A program made the position numbers and the translations under genes. DNA of 64,000 nucleotides, taken from the NCBI RefSeq assembly GCF_900109265.1, contig NZ_FNZM01000012.1:124001-188000 (forward strand). The letters are read 5' to 3'. The notes beneath the pieces are model-generated. The model saw only the letters and a list, made by a program, of their open reading frames with translations, did no database searches and had not been told where the DNA came from. Below are positions 43,908 to 52,802 of the stretch, piece by piece. The DNA is from Paraburkholderia tropica. Lineage in GTDB: Bacteria > Pseudomonadota > Gammaproteobacteria > Burkholderiales > Burkholderiaceae. Position 1 is the first letter of the stretch. The number at the start of each line of letters is the position of its first letter.

Positions 43908-43986
43908 CAGCCCAAACGACGCAGACCGCGTCAACGTCCACGCGTTCCGCGTGAAGACGAACCAGCGCCCGTGCGAGCACCTTGTT

Positions 43987-44024
43987 CGTCGGCCCCCAAA
44001 GATCGGTTCATGGGGCCGCCGACG
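43987..44024. terminator. Strong hairpin between convergent genes
   Basis: CGTCGGC plus CCCCA (43987-43998) pairs with TGGGG and GCCGACG (44011-44024), a 12-bp GC-rich stem with a 2-nt bulge. It sits between the GNAT gene and the convergent SDR gene, 12 bp before the latter's stop. No clear T run follows on the plus strand, so termination is probable but not certain. Confidence 0.4.
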
Positions 44025-44035
44025 CTGCCGCCGTA

Positions 44036-44809
44036 CTATAGCGAAGTCGTAATTCCGCCATCGACATAAAGCACATGTCCGTTGACGAAATCCGATGCCG
44101 CGCTCGACAGAAAAATCGCGGCGCCCACCAGATCCTCAACCTCGCCCCATCGACGGGACGGAGTACGCCCGATCAACCAGTTGCTGAATGCAGCATCGTC
44201 GACCAGCGCCTTCGTGAGTTCGGTTTTGAAGTAGCCCGGCCCCAGACCGTTGACCTGAATGCCGTGTTGCCCCCAGTCGATTGCCATCCCCTTCGTCAGC
44301 ATCTTCACGGCACCTTTGCTGGCCGTGTACGCGGCGATATTCGGACGGCCGAGTTCGCTCTGAACCGAGCATACGTTGATAATTTTGCCCTTCCCGCGCG
44401 GAATCATGCGTTTCGCGACAGCCTGACCAACGACGAACACGCTATCCACGTTCGTCGTCATCACCGTATCCCAGTCCTCGCGCGAAAACTGGTCGAGCGG
44501 TGCACGCCGCTGCATCCCGGCATTGTTCACGAGAATGTCGATCGGCCCGAATTCCTGCTCGATATGCGCGATACCCGCCTCCACTTCTGCGCTGCTGGTG
44601 ACGTCGAACGCCGCGAAGTGGACCGTCGCGCCCTCTTCGTGCAGTCGCGCCGCCGCCGCGTTCAGCCGGGCGGTATCGCGGCCGTTCAGTACGACGCGCG
44701 CGCCGGCGCCCGCGAGCCCTTTTGCCAGCGCGTAGCCAATTCCCGCACTCGATCCGGTGACCAGTGCAAGACGTCCGGACAAATCGAACATGTTCAGATT
44801 GCTTTTCAC
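44036..44809 (-). CDS. SDR dehydrogenase, gluconate 5-dehydrogenase-like
   Basis: 257-residue short-chain dehydrogenase resembling gluconate 5-dehydrogenase (IdnO/Gno), which interconverts gluconate and 5-ketogluconate with NADP. Motifs: VTGSSAGIGYALAKGL, LVNNAGMQRRAP, catalytic Ser in NVCSVQSELG, Tyr-Lys in YTASKGAVKML, and VDGGITTSL at the end. A GGAGGAG site upstream serves either a GTG at 44809 or an ATG at 44791; the longer frame to 45118 overlaps the kinase gene and is rejected. Co-occurrence with gluconokinase supports the assignment. It is the last gene of the operon. Confidence 0.85.
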   Translation of the reverse strand: MKSNLNMFDLSGRLALVTGSSAGIGYALAKGLAGAGARVVLNGRDTARLNAAAARLHEEGATVHFAAFDVTSSAEVEAGIAHIEQEFGPIDILVNNAGMQRRAPLDQFSREDWDTVMTTNVDSVFVVGQAVAKRMIPRGKGKIINVCSVQSELGRPNIAAYTASKGAVKMLTKGMAIDWGQHGIQVNGLGPGYFKTELTKALVDDAAFSNWLIGRTPSRRWGEVEDLVGAAIFLSSAASDFVNGHVLYVDGGITTSL

Positions 44810-44838
44810 CGCTCCTCCACCTTGATACGTTTTACGAA

Positions 44839-45348
44839 TCATGAAATCAATGCAGCATGCCGCTCGATCCAGCGCCTGACGAGCGCAACACTGTGATCGA
44901 CCGGATTGCAAGCCGGGACCTGCAATACGCGATCCTCTCCCAGCGGCGTCTCCAGATTGGCGAACTGATTGTCGACGAGCGACGGCGGAAAGAAGTGATC
45001 GTTCCGCCACGCCACCCGCGCCATCGCTTCGTCCGGCGTGATGTCCAGATACACGAAAGCGAGTCCACTCACCGCTTTTCGCAAGCGGTCCCTGTAGCGC
45101 CGCTTTAGCGCCGAACACGACAGGACCACCGGCCCGTCACCACCATACAGCGCGCGGCCCAGACGGTCGAGCCATGCTTCGCGATCTGCATCGTCGAGCG
45201 GAACGCCGCGCTTCATCTTGGCCGCGCTCGCGGGCGCATGGTAGTCGTCGCCCTCGATGAACCGGCCTCCCAGCGCTTGTGCAAGTGCCTGCGCAAGCGT
45301 CGACTTTCCGCACCCTGATACGCCCATCACAACGATATGTGTGATCAC
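44839..45348 (-). CDS. gntK: Gluconokinase
   Basis: 169-residue P-loop kinase of the GntK/IdnK family that phosphorylates D-gluconate to 6-phosphogluconate. Walker A is MGVSGCGKSTLAQALA. The gluconate-kinase segments IEGDDYHAPASAAKMKRGVP, DREAWLDRL, VLSCSALKRRYRDRLR and HFFPPSLVDNQFANLE follow. The GTG at 45348 stands right after GGAGGAGAC, which decides the start over the in-frame TTG at 45363. The gene lies between the binding protein of an ABC transporter and the 5-dehydrogenase, giving an import, reduction and phosphorylation route. Confidence 0.92.
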   Translation of the reverse strand: MITHIVVMGVSGCGKSTLAQALAQALGGRFIEGDDYHAPASAAKMKRGVPLDDADREAWLDRLGRALYGGDGPVVLSCSALKRRYRDRLRKAVSGLAFVYLDITPDEAMARVAWRNDHFFPPSLVDNQFANLETPLGEDRVLQVPACNPVDHSVALVRRWIERHAALIS

Positions 45349-45373
45349 GTCTCCTCCACGCAACGTCCTGAGA

Positions 45374-46222
45374 TCAGTTCACCGGCGTAAACTTGAGTTG
45401 ATCGATCGGCGTGACCTTGTCCGTTCTCGTGAGTGCGTACTGCGTTTTGGGTCCAAGCCAGCGGTCGAAAATCTGGCTCATCTCGCCGCTTTGCTCCATC
45501 GCGTTCAGCGCCTTGTTCACCGCGTCCTTCATGCCCGGCTCGTTCTGCCGCAGACCGACTGCGATCGGCTCGATCAACATGGGCTGCGTGGCGATGACCA
45601 CCGCGCCCGCCGTGCCGTCGACCTGCTTCGCAATCTTGGTCGCCGTCATCTGGTTCGTCACGAAGCCATTCACTTTACCCTGCTCGAGCGCGAGGAAAGC
45701 CGAACTGGTGTCATGGAACGTCACGGCCTGGCCGTTCTTGATCGACAGCGGGATCGACTGCGCCGAGGTGGAGCCATCGGCCGCGCTGATCTTCTGTCCG
45801 GAGAAGTCGGCGAGCTTCTTTCCGGCATCCGCTTTTTTCACCACCAGCACTTCTTTCGTCGAATAGTACGCGTCGCTGAATGCGATCTGCCCGGCGCGCG
45901 TTTTCGTGTAGGCGAGATTGGCGACGACGACATCCACGCGCCCCAGCTTCAGTTGAGGGATGCGTGCTTCCACGGCCAGCGGCTCCAGCTTCGCCTTCAC
46001 ACCGAGATGCTTCGCAATGGCCGTGCAGATATCCACGTCCATGCCTTCGAGCTGACGCGTCTGCGCGTTCGGATAGGAAAACGGCTCGACGTTCGAGTAG
46101 ACCCCGCACGTCAATGCACCACGACCTTTGACATCGGAAAGCTGATCGGCGTGAGCGGAAACCAGTGGTGCTGCACCTACGCCTGCCAGCAGCATTGCGA
46201 AAACGACCTTGCTTACCTGCAT
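45374..46222 (-). CDS. ABC transporter binding protein, amino-acid type
   Basis: 282-residue periplasmic type II binding protein with a Sec signal (VVFAMLLAGVGAAPLVSAHA). SBP_bac_3 motifs are present: YPNAQTRQLEGMDVDICTAI, VDVVVANLAYTKTRAGQIAF and GFVTNQMTATK. In sequence this family binds amino acids, yet the gene lies between an ABC ATPase and gluconokinase, so its ligand may be gluconate or a ketogluconate. This is inference from context. Confidence 0.86.
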   Translation of the reverse strand: MQVSKVVFAMLLAGVGAAPLVSAHADQLSDVKGRGALTCGVYSNVEPFSYPNAQTRQLEGMDVDICTAIAKHLGVKAKLEPLAVEARIPQLKLGRVDVVVANLAYTKTRAGQIAFSDAYYSTKEVLVVKKADAGKKLADFSGQKISAADGSTSAQSIPLSIKNGQAVTFHDTSSAFLALEQGKVNGFVTNQMTATKIAKQVDGTAGAVVIATQPMLIEPIAVGLRQNEPGMKDAVNKALNAMEQSGEMSQIFDRWLGPKTQYALTRTDKVTPIDQLKFTPVN

Positions 46223-46306
46223 TGTGTCACTCCCAGGAAGGCTGACGATTGAAATGGATGTTCAGATTCAAATGACTTTATTTAATGAGCTCGCATTCGC
46301 GAAAGC

Positions 46307-47035
46307 TCAATGACTGCGCAAATCCGAAAGGAAGCGCTGAGCCCGCGCATGTTTGGGATTCGAAAAAAATTCGCCAGGCGGTGCGGTTTCCAGAATTTGC
46401 CCCGCATCCATGAACCAGACGCGATCGGCGACTTCGCGCGCGAAATTCATTTCATGCGTCACGCACATCATCGTCATACCGTCACGCGCGAGCCCTTTCA
46501 TGACGTTCAGCACTTCGCCGACCATCTCGGGGTCCAGCGCACTCGTCGGCTCGTCGAACAACATGACGGGCGGGTCCATGGCCAGCGCGCGCGCAATCGC
46601 CACGCGCTGCTGCTGGCCGCCCGACAACTGCGGCGGAAAGGCATTCGCCTTGTTCGCGAGGCCAACGCGCGCGAGCAGTTCCTCGGCCTTGCGCTTCGCA
46701 TCGGCACGCTTCATTTTGCGCACTCGCATCGGCGACAACGTGATGTTGTCGAGCACCGAGAGATGCGGAAACAGATTGAACTGCTGGAACACGAAACCCA
46801 CCCGGCTGCGGTAGGCGTTGAGGCGCAGCTTGCGGTCGTGAATGTCCGCGCCTTCGAACAGAATCGTTCCCCGGTTGATTTCCTCGAGCCGGTTCACCGT
46901 GCGGATCAGCGTGGATTTTCCCGATCCGGACGGACCGCAAAGGACCACGACCTCGCCTTTGCGCACCTCGGCGTTCACATCGACGAGCGCGTGATACTCG
47001 CCGTACCACTTGTTGACGCTGGAAAACTTGATCAT
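46307..47035 (-). CDS. ABC transporter ATP-binding protein, amino-acid type (GlnQ-like)
   Basis: 242-residue single-domain ATPase with Walker A CGPSGSGKSTLIRTVNRLE, Q-loop FQQFNLFPHLSV, signature LSGGQQQRVAIARAL, Walker B VMLFDEPTSALDPEMV and switch His in CVTHEMNFAREV. It is the GlnQ/HisP type. It lies 26 bp after the second permease gene and 84 bp before the binding-protein gene in the same run. Confidence 0.92.
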   Translation of the reverse strand: MIKFSSVNKWYGEYHALVDVNAEVRKGEVVVLCGPSGSGKSTLIRTVNRLEEINRGTILFEGADIHDRKLRLNAYRSRVGFVFQQFNLFPHLSVLDNITLSPMRVRKMKRADAKRKAEELLARVGLANKANAFPPQLSGGQQQRVAIARALAMDPPVMLFDEPTSALDPEMVGEVLNVMKGLARDGMTMMCVTHEMNFAREVADRVWFMDAGQILETAPPGEFFSNPKHARAQRFLSDLRSH

Positions 47036-47061
47036 GCCTGTAACCTCGATGGATGGAACGG

Positions 47062-47811
47062 CTAGTTTTTCGCGGGAAGGGCGTCAGCGATCGCCGCAGC
47101 ACTCGCCACCCGCGAGCGGGGCCGCTGGCCGGCACGCTTGCGGGTAACACGCCGCTCGACATAGCGCGCGAATTGCGTCAACGCGTAGCAGAGGACGAAG
47201 TAGCTGAGCGCGAGAATCAGATACACCGGAAACGGCTTCGTGAGCAGACGGTTATTGATCTGATCCGCGGCGAAAGAGATCTCCTGCACATTGATGATGT
47301 AGCCCAGCGACGTTTCCTTGATCGTCGAAACGAACTGCGTGATCATGCTCGGCACCACGTTGTAGAGCGCCTGTGGCAGGATCACGGCAATCATCGTCCT
47401 CAGATAGCCCAGACCCAGCGCGCGCGACGCTTCGACCTGCCCTTTGGGCAACGCTTCGATGCCCGAGCGAATGATCTCGCCCAGATACGCGGAGTCGTAC
47501 ACCACGAGCGCGCACAGCATGGTGACGAAACCCGTCACCGGAAAACCCGTTAGCACCGGCACGAGGAAGTACACCCAGAACACCACCATCAGCAACGGAA
47601 TGCCCCGCACCATGTAGACGAGCACGGTCGCCGGCGTACGAAACACCGCATAGGGGCTGATACGGGCCAGCGCCACGAGGATGCCGAGCGGAAACGCCAT
47701 CGCCAGCGCCGACAGCGACAGAAGGATCGTCAGCACGATGCCGCCCAGCGGGCCATGCGGGTACTGCCCGATCAGCAGCAGCGTCCAGTTGTCTCGCAGA
47801 ATATCCAGCAT
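47062..47811 (-). CDS. ABC transporter permease, amino-acid type
   Basis: 249-residue HisMQ-type inner-membrane permease with about five hydrophobic segments. The EAA loop reads EALPKGQVEASRALGLGYLR and precedes VILPQALYNVVPSM. The ATG at 47811 is 2 bp after the upstream permease stop; the longer frame is a shadow of that gene. A basic tail of about 25 residues ends the protein. It pairs with the permease at 47814-48515. Confidence 0.9.
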   Translation of the reverse strand: MLDILRDNWTLLLIGQYPHGPLGGIVLTILLSLSALAMAFPLGILVALARISPYAVFRTPATVLVYMVRGIPLLMVVFWVYFLVPVLTGFPVTGFVTMLCALVVYDSAYLGEIIRSGIEALPKGQVEASRALGLGYLRTMIAVILPQALYNVVPSMITQFVSTIKETSLGYIINVQEISFAADQINNRLLTKPFPVYLILALSYFVLCYALTQFARYVERRVTRKRAGQRPRSRVASAAAIADALPAKN

Positions 47812-47813
47812 GG

Positions 47814-48515
47814 TCACTTGACTCCCGGGGTACGGTAGTGCATGGCGATTCTTGCCCCGCACAACATGATGACGAGGGACAGCCCGAGATAAACGAACGT
47901 CGCCACGGAATACGATTCGAACGACAGGAAGGTTTCGTTTTCGATCTGGCGCGTGACGTAGGTGAGTTCCGCAGCTCCGATCGCCATGGCGAGACTCGTG
48001 TTCTTCAACAGCACCACCGCGTTGTTGATCATCGGCGGGATCGCGTAGCGCAGCGCCTGCGGCAACACCACAAAGCGCATACCGTCGAAGAAGTTCAAGC
48101 CAAGCGCGCGCGTCGCCTCGATCTGCCCGTATGAAATCGCGCGCAGGCCGCTGCGAATGTCTTCGGTCAGGTAAGCGGCGCTGCACAGGCCAATTGCGAT
48201 CACGGCGAAAATAAACTGGCTGTTGTACTGATTGAGCAGGTCTTGCAATGCAAGCGGAAGAATGTTCGAAATGCCGAAATACCAGAACAGGATCTGCACC
48301 AGCATCGGCACATTGCGGTGATAGGCAACGTAGGCGCCCACCAGCGCTTCGGCGGCGCGAAACTGCGTCATGCGCACGATCGTCAGCAGCACGCCCACCA
48401 CCAGCGATAGCAGCCAGGCAAGCGCGGCCATGGCGAGCGTCATCTCTATCCCATGCAGGAATAACGCTCCGTAGTCGCCTTGCAGAACAGTTCCAAGGTC
48501 AAAGTGAAGTTTCAT
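47814..48515 (-). CDS. ABC transporter permease, amino-acid type
   Basis: 233-residue HisMQ-type permease, first gene of the transporter-kinase-dehydrogenase run. Its EAA loop is RAISYGQIEATRALGLNFFD followed by VVLPQALRYAIPPM. An N-terminal hydrophobic helix follows the short LHFDLGTVLQGDYGALFLHG lead. With its neighbour it forms a heterodimeric channel. Confidence 0.9.
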   Translation of the reverse strand: MKLHFDLGTVLQGDYGALFLHGIEMTLAMAALAWLLSLVVGVLLTIVRMTQFRAAEALVGAYVAYHRNVPMLVQILFWYFGISNILPLALQDLLNQYNSQFIFAVIAIGLCSAAYLTEDIRSGLRAISYGQIEATRALGLNFFDGMRFVVLPQALRYAIPPMINNAVVLLKNTSLAMAIGAAELTYVTRQIENETFLSFESYSVATFVYLGLSLVIMLCGARIAMHYRTPGVK

Positions 48516-48943
48516 TTCGCGGTGTCCAGATGATGCCTTTCATGATGGCCGGCGCGCTTCGCGGCGCTACCAGGTGGGGTGTCCTGCTATGCCATCGTTT
48601 CCTCGGATGCCTTGCATTGCGGTGTGTGACATCTTTGTTGAATCGATACTAGCTCGCAAAAATTGGCTGTTGCAGAGTGCTTTCCTCTGGTGCGATAAGT
48701 TTAGGGAATGACGGTTCTGGCGTTTGAACGGACGAGCGGGCAAGGCCCTTCGTCGCGGGAAGAGATGTCTCCTTTCGCAATGCCGCTACGCGGCGGCATT
48801 GTCGTTTCAAGTGGGTCCTGCATCTGAAGCGGTGCCGGGCTATCGCCGGATATTCCGGCGTACACCGGTATACACCGGCAACCTGCGCGCCCGCAGCGCG
48901 GGGCGCGATCCTGCGCGGCGCGAGGCGCCGCCAACTGCGACGC
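48516..48943. other. Hairpin-rich gap upstream of the ABC-gluconate operon
   Basis: A 428-bp gap on the minus strand between the dehydrogenase stop and the first permease. It carries a perfect 9-bp hairpin (48778-48801), a 7-bp-arm palindrome CGCCGGA-TAT-TCCGGCG (48844-48860) and a near-perfect 10-bp direct repeat TACACCGGTA/TACACCGGCA (48861-48880). I see no gene in it. Confidence 0.55.
48778..48801. terminator. Perfect 9-bp stem-loop
   Basis: CAATGCCGC (48778-48786) pairs with GCGGCATTG (48793-48801) around a 6-nt loop. It lies 143 bp past the dehydrogenase stop on the minus strand. Only TTGTCGTTT follows on the plus strand and GCGAAAGGAG on the minus strand, so it is not a classic terminator; it may be a REP-like element or RNA structure. 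Confidence 0.4.
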
Positions 48944-49954
48944 TCAGGCCGTCGCGACGCGACGGGCCAGCACCTGGGGATTGACCGGCGTCGGCGGCGC
49001 CCCCGCCGAAGGCCCTTCACCGAGTGCGGCGAGCAGATTGTCGACGCACAGCGAAGCCATCGCGCGGCGCGTCCGGACCGACGCGCTACCGATGTGGGGC
49101 GTGAGCACGACGTTCCGGCACGCGAGCAGCGCCGGGCGAATCGCGGGTTCGCCCTCGAACACATCCAGCCCCGCGGCGGCAATACCGCCTTCCTGAAGCG
49201 CCACCGCCAGCGCGTCGTCGTCGACCACGCCGCCACGCGCGATATTGGTCAGCGTCGCCGTCGATTTCATCTGCTTTAATTGCGCCGCGCCGATCGCATG
49301 ATGCGAGCTTTCGGAGTAAGGCACCACAATGATCAGATGATCCGACTCGCGTAACAAGGTGTCTTTGTCGACGTAGCTGGCGCGGCATTCCGACTCGATC
49401 CCGGGCGCGAGGCGCGAACGGTTGTGATAGATCACCCGCATGCCGAAGCCCAACGCGCCGCGGCGCGCAATCGCCTGACCAATGCGCCCCATGCCGAGGA
49501 TGCCGAGCGTGGAGCCATGCACGTCCGGGCCGACGAACATGTCGTAGCGTCCGGTCTTGACCCACTCGCCCGCGCGCAGATAGTGCTCCGACTCCGTCAT
49601 GCGCCGCGCCGCCGCCATCATGAGCGCGAAGCCAAAATCGGCGGTCGTTTCGGTGAGCACATCGGGCGTGTTCGTGACCAGCACGCCGCGCGCGGTGCAC
49701 GCCTGCACATCGATATTGTTGTAGCCCACGCCGATGTTGCAGACCGCCTTCAGTTGCGGACACGCATCGAGCAACGTGGCGTCGATACGGTCGCTGCCCG
49801 CCGTCATCGCGCCGGTCTTGCCCTGCAGCCGTTCGATCAGCGATGGCTGGGACCAGATGTCGTCGCCGGGGTTGTCCGTCACGTCAAAAGCAGAGCGCAG
49901 ACGATCGACGATATCGGGAAACGACGCACGGGTAACGAGTACCGATGGACGCAT
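48944..49954 (-). CDS. D-2-hydroxyacid dehydrogenase (2-ketoaldonate/glyoxylate reductase-like)
   Basis: 336-residue NAD(P)-dependent dehydrogenase similar to GhrB/TkrA, which reduce 2-ketogluconate, glyoxylate or hydroxypyruvate. Rossmann motif: LGILGMGRIGQAIARRG. Catalytic residues: Arg in NIARGGVVDDD, Glu in DVFEGEPAI and His in LTPHIGSAS. The ATG at 49954 is used because the extension to 50158 overlaps the preceding gene. It is 64 bp after the PEP-carboxylase-like gene and may be co-transcribed with it, or it may work with the gluconate operon beyond it as a 2-ketogluconate reductase. Confidence 0.86.
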   Translation of the reverse strand: MRPSVLVTRASFPDIVDRLRSAFDVTDNPGDDIWSQPSLIERLQGKTGAMTAGSDRIDATLLDACPQLKAVCNIGVGYNNIDVQACTARGVLVTNTPDVLTETTADFGFALMMAAARRMTESEHYLRAGEWVKTGRYDMFVGPDVHGSTLGILGMGRIGQAIARRGALGFGMRVIYHNRSRLAPGIESECRASYVDKDTLLRESDHLIIVVPYSESSHHAIGAAQLKQMKSTATLTNIARGGVVDDDALAVALQEGGIAAAGLDVFEGEPAIRPALLACRNVVLTPHIGSASVRTRRAMASLCVDNLLAALGEGPSAGAPPTPVNPQVLARRVATA

Positions 49955-50018
49955 GTGTGTTCTCCTGGTAGTGCACGAGGGTGGTGGTGTCCGCCGGCGC
50001 GGCGGCCGGCGGAAGCGG

Positions 50019-52793
50019 TCAGCCAAATGCGCCGACCTCATGGGTAATCGCAACGGAAATTTCCCGGATGGCGTCGAACAGCCCGGCCATCGGCGCGAAC
50101 AGCTCGGCGTGCTCGCGCGCATAGGTTCCGCCCGGCCGGAGCCCGGCAGGCTCCGCATAGTCGTGGGCGGCCCAGTGGTCCGCGCTTTCCGGAAAAATCT
50201 CCGCCAGCACGGGCAGCGCCGCCGCCAGATCCAGGCTGATGATGGCCGCCTGCACGGTGTCTCGCGTCACGCCCGCGCGCTCGGCGAAGGCCGGGATGCG
50301 GGCCGCCAGCAGCCAGACCTGCTGGATCAGGGCAAGCCGCAGCGCGTGCAGCAGAATCTCGCGCTCGCCCATCGACGTGTGTTCGGGCCAGACCGCCCGC
50401 AATGCGAGATCGTCGGCGACCGCGCGCCGGAACATCGCGCGCAGGGACGCCGACACATCGAGGCGTTCGAGCGCCGATGCGACGCCCTGCAAAGCGCCAC
50501 GGCGCGATTCGTCGTCCGCATGACGCGCGCGGTCGAGCCACGTGCCGGGATCGAGCAGCGAGACCACGGCGCGCAGCACATCGATCTCCGAATGCGCAAG
50601 CGCATGACGCGCGAAGTCGAGCGCGCGCCGGAAACGCCGGCTGCCGGCCAGCATGCCGACGAACTTCTCGGGCTGACGGGCCGCCGCCGCGCCCAGCCCG
50701 TGCAGCGTGTTCGCACACCAGCCGAGCTGCTGCAGGATCGCGTTGTTCGGAATGGCGCGCAGTTCGCGCGGATGCCGGATCCGCGTGCGCACCATCGCCC
50801 CGTCTGTCTGCCGCGCGGCCGGACGCGACCCCGTCCGGTCGAGCAGCGCCGGCCCATACGCGCCGAGGATCGCCGTGTAGCCCGGATCGTCGACGAGGTC
50901 AGCCATCGTCGTGCGCACCGAGCCGAAAAAGTCGGCGGCGAAGTCGGGGTCCGCGTAGATCGGATCGTCGACCGGCCCCACGGGCAGGTGGAAGGCGTGT
51001 TCGGCGAGACGCGCGACCGTGGCGAGCGCGAGCGCGGGCGTGCCGAACAGCACGTAGCCGTCGCCGCCCTGAAACGCGCACTCCTCCCGCACCGGATGCC
51101 CGCCGTCGTTCAGCGCATGGCGCGCCGCCGTGGGCGAAAGATATTTGAGGCGGTCGGCGAGCGAGCCGGGATGCGCGCCCCGGCCAATGCTTTCTCCGTG
51201 CGTATCGAAGAGCACGATTTCAATACCGTGCATGCCGTGCTTCGCGAGAGTCTGGGCGATTTTCAGCCGCAGGCGCTCGATCAGGAAGCTCGCCGCGAGC
51301 TGCCCCACATAGCGCCCCGAATCGGAATAACCGAACTGCAATGCAAGGCGGCCGTGCAGGCGCACGTAGTCGCGGTAATGCGCGCTCGCGAGCGCTTCGT
51401 CCAGCACGCGCGCGCCCTGCTCGAGCGCGTCCGCTGTTTCGAACAGCGGACTGATCTCGATGTGGGACTCGACGCCGCACAACCGTGCGAGCCACAACGC
51501 AGTCAGCAGCGTGTAGCCGCTCTCCGTTTCCGCAATGAGAAAGCGCACGGGCGTGGAACTGTCGATATGCTTGACCAGCTGCGCGACGGTCATCATCATG
51601 CGCGCCGCCGTTGCCTGCTCGTCGAGCAACGAACCGAAGTCGACCGGCGCGGCTTCGACGCGTGCGAGCGCGGCGTTGATCGCGGCGAGCATGGCCCGGC
51701 GGCGGGCGGGCGAGTCGATATCGTCGAGGATATTGAGGCGATGCCGTGCCGCGTTGTGCAACTGGCTCGCGTTCAAGCGGACATGCGTATGCGCCAGCGC
51801 GAGACCATGCGCCACCAAACCGGCGCGCGCCACGCACAGCGCAAGACGCTCGTCGTCGTCAGCGCGCGCGATGGCCTCGTCGAGCAATGCGCGCAACGGC
51901 GCACTCGACACGCAGGCCGCCTCGCGCTGTCCGACCAGCGCATGCGCGAAAGCCGACACTTCTCCCGCGTGCGCGCGCGCAGGACAGGCGTCGATCTGCC
52001 GCTCCACGGCGTTCAGCGCAATGTCGAGGCGCTCGACCACGGCTCGCGCGCTGCGGCACGCATCGAGCTGGCCGCGCAGCCTCGCGAGCTGTCGCTGCTT
52101 GATGCGCAAACGCAGCCGCAACGTGTCCCACCAGCCGATGTCGGTGCGCCCGTCGGTGTCGTAGCCGACCCACGTGGACAAGACCAGCGGACGCGGCACC
52201 AGGCGCGTCCAGTCGTGCGGCCATGTCGCGCGCGCGGCCGTCAGCAACGCCGCATTGAAGCGGTCGAGCGCATCGCGCCCGTTCTCGATCGCGGCGACCG
52301 ACTGCGCGAACTCGTCGTTGAGCAATACCGTCTGCGGGCGATGCGAGCGGTGCTTGTCGAGCGGCGCGCCGCAGGCATGGTCGGCGAGATGCTGTCCCAC
52401 CTCGGGCGAGAGTGCAAAGGTCGGATGCCCGGTGAACACCGCCGCGTGGCGCGTGCGCTCGACCTGCGAGCGGTAATGTTCCCAATCCGGTGCGCGCGCC
52501 GCCCCCGACGGGCTCAGCAGGTCCTGCGCCACGGCGTCGAGCGCGCGGCCATTCGCCTCGATCTCGACGCCGCCAACGTAGCGTGCGATACGCGCCGCGC
52601 GCGCGGAGAAAGCGTCATCCCTCAACTCGCCGATCAGCGCCATCACCGCTTCGTGATCGAGCTCCGCGGACGCCAGCCGTTCGATGATATCGATCGAGAT
52701 CGACAGGATGGGATTGCTGAACGGATCGCCCTGCGCGCGCCCGCGAATGTGCGCCGAGTGCGCCAACAGCTGTCCCGCGAGTTCGGTGGGCAT
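50019..52793 (-). CDS. Divergent phosphoenolpyruvate carboxylase-like protein
   Basis: 924 residues, near the usual PEP carboxylase length. Family landmarks remain: active-site His123 in FTGHPTF, STWVGYDTDG for the usual SWMGGDRDGN, metal ligands Glu452 (SPLFETADAL) and Asp491 (FGYSDSGRYVG), and an IPNNAILQQLGWC segment. The catalytic loop is altered: canonical FHGRGG-x-x-GRGG reads FDTHGESIGRGA (529-540), so the first His and Arg are replaced by Asp and His while Arg538 stays. The C-terminus lacks the usual Asn-Thr-Gly end (it ends THEVGAFG). It may carboxylate PEP poorly or use a different substrate. It follows an SDR gene by 9 bp within the biotin-carboxylase/pxp run. Confidence 0.8.
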   Translation of the reverse strand: MPTELAGQLLAHSAHIRGRAQGDPFSNPILSISIDIIERLASAELDHEAVMALIGELRDDAFSARAARIARYVGGVEIEANGRALDAVAQDLLSPSGAARAPDWEHYRSQVERTRHAAVFTGHPTFALSPEVGQHLADHACGAPLDKHRSHRPQTVLLNDEFAQSVAAIENGRDALDRFNAALLTAARATWPHDWTRLVPRPLVLSTWVGYDTDGRTDIGWWDTLRLRLRIKQRQLARLRGQLDACRSARAVVERLDIALNAVERQIDACPARAHAGEVSAFAHALVGQREAACVSSAPLRALLDEAIARADDDERLALCVARAGLVAHGLALAHTHVRLNASQLHNAARHRLNILDDIDSPARRRAMLAAINAALARVEAAPVDFGSLLDEQATAARMMMTVAQLVKHIDSSTPVRFLIAETESGYTLLTALWLARLCGVESHIEISPLFETADALEQGARVLDEALASAHYRDYVRLHGRLALQFGYSDSGRYVGQLAASFLIERLRLKIAQTLAKHGMHGIEIVLFDTHGESIGRGAHPGSLADRLKYLSPTAARHALNDGGHPVREECAFQGGDGYVLFGTPALALATVARLAEHAFHLPVGPVDDPIYADPDFAADFFGSVRTTMADLVDDPGYTAILGAYGPALLDRTGSRPAARQTDGAMVRTRIRHPRELRAIPNNAILQQLGWCANTLHGLGAAAARQPEKFVGMLAGSRRFRRALDFARHALAHSEIDVLRAVVSLLDPGTWLDRARHADDESRRGALQGVASALERLDVSASLRAMFRRAVADDLALRAVWPEHTSMGEREILLHALRLALIQQVWLLAARIPAFAERAGVTRDTVQAAIISLDLAAALPVLAEIFPESADHWAAHDYAEPAGLRPGGTYAREHAELFAPMAGLFDAIREISVAITHEVGAFG

Positions 52794-52802
52794 CGTCGCG
52801 CC

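Noticed and set aside
48770..48840. Glycine-type riboswitch suggested by a GGAGACATCTC-like stretch
   Set aside because: The paired aptamer core is not present and no glycine-cleavage gene follows.
48649..49236. 195-codon minus-strand frame at the 3' end of the hydroxyacid dehydrogenase
   Set aside because: Most of it is an out-of-frame shadow of the dehydrogenase gene; the rest is the repeat-rich gap.
50019..50100. Frameshift or premature end in the PEP-carboxylase-like gene as the reason for the missing Asn-Thr-Gly end
   Set aside because: The total length is normal for the family and the adjacent frames show no continuation of the motif, so divergence rather than truncation is the better reading.
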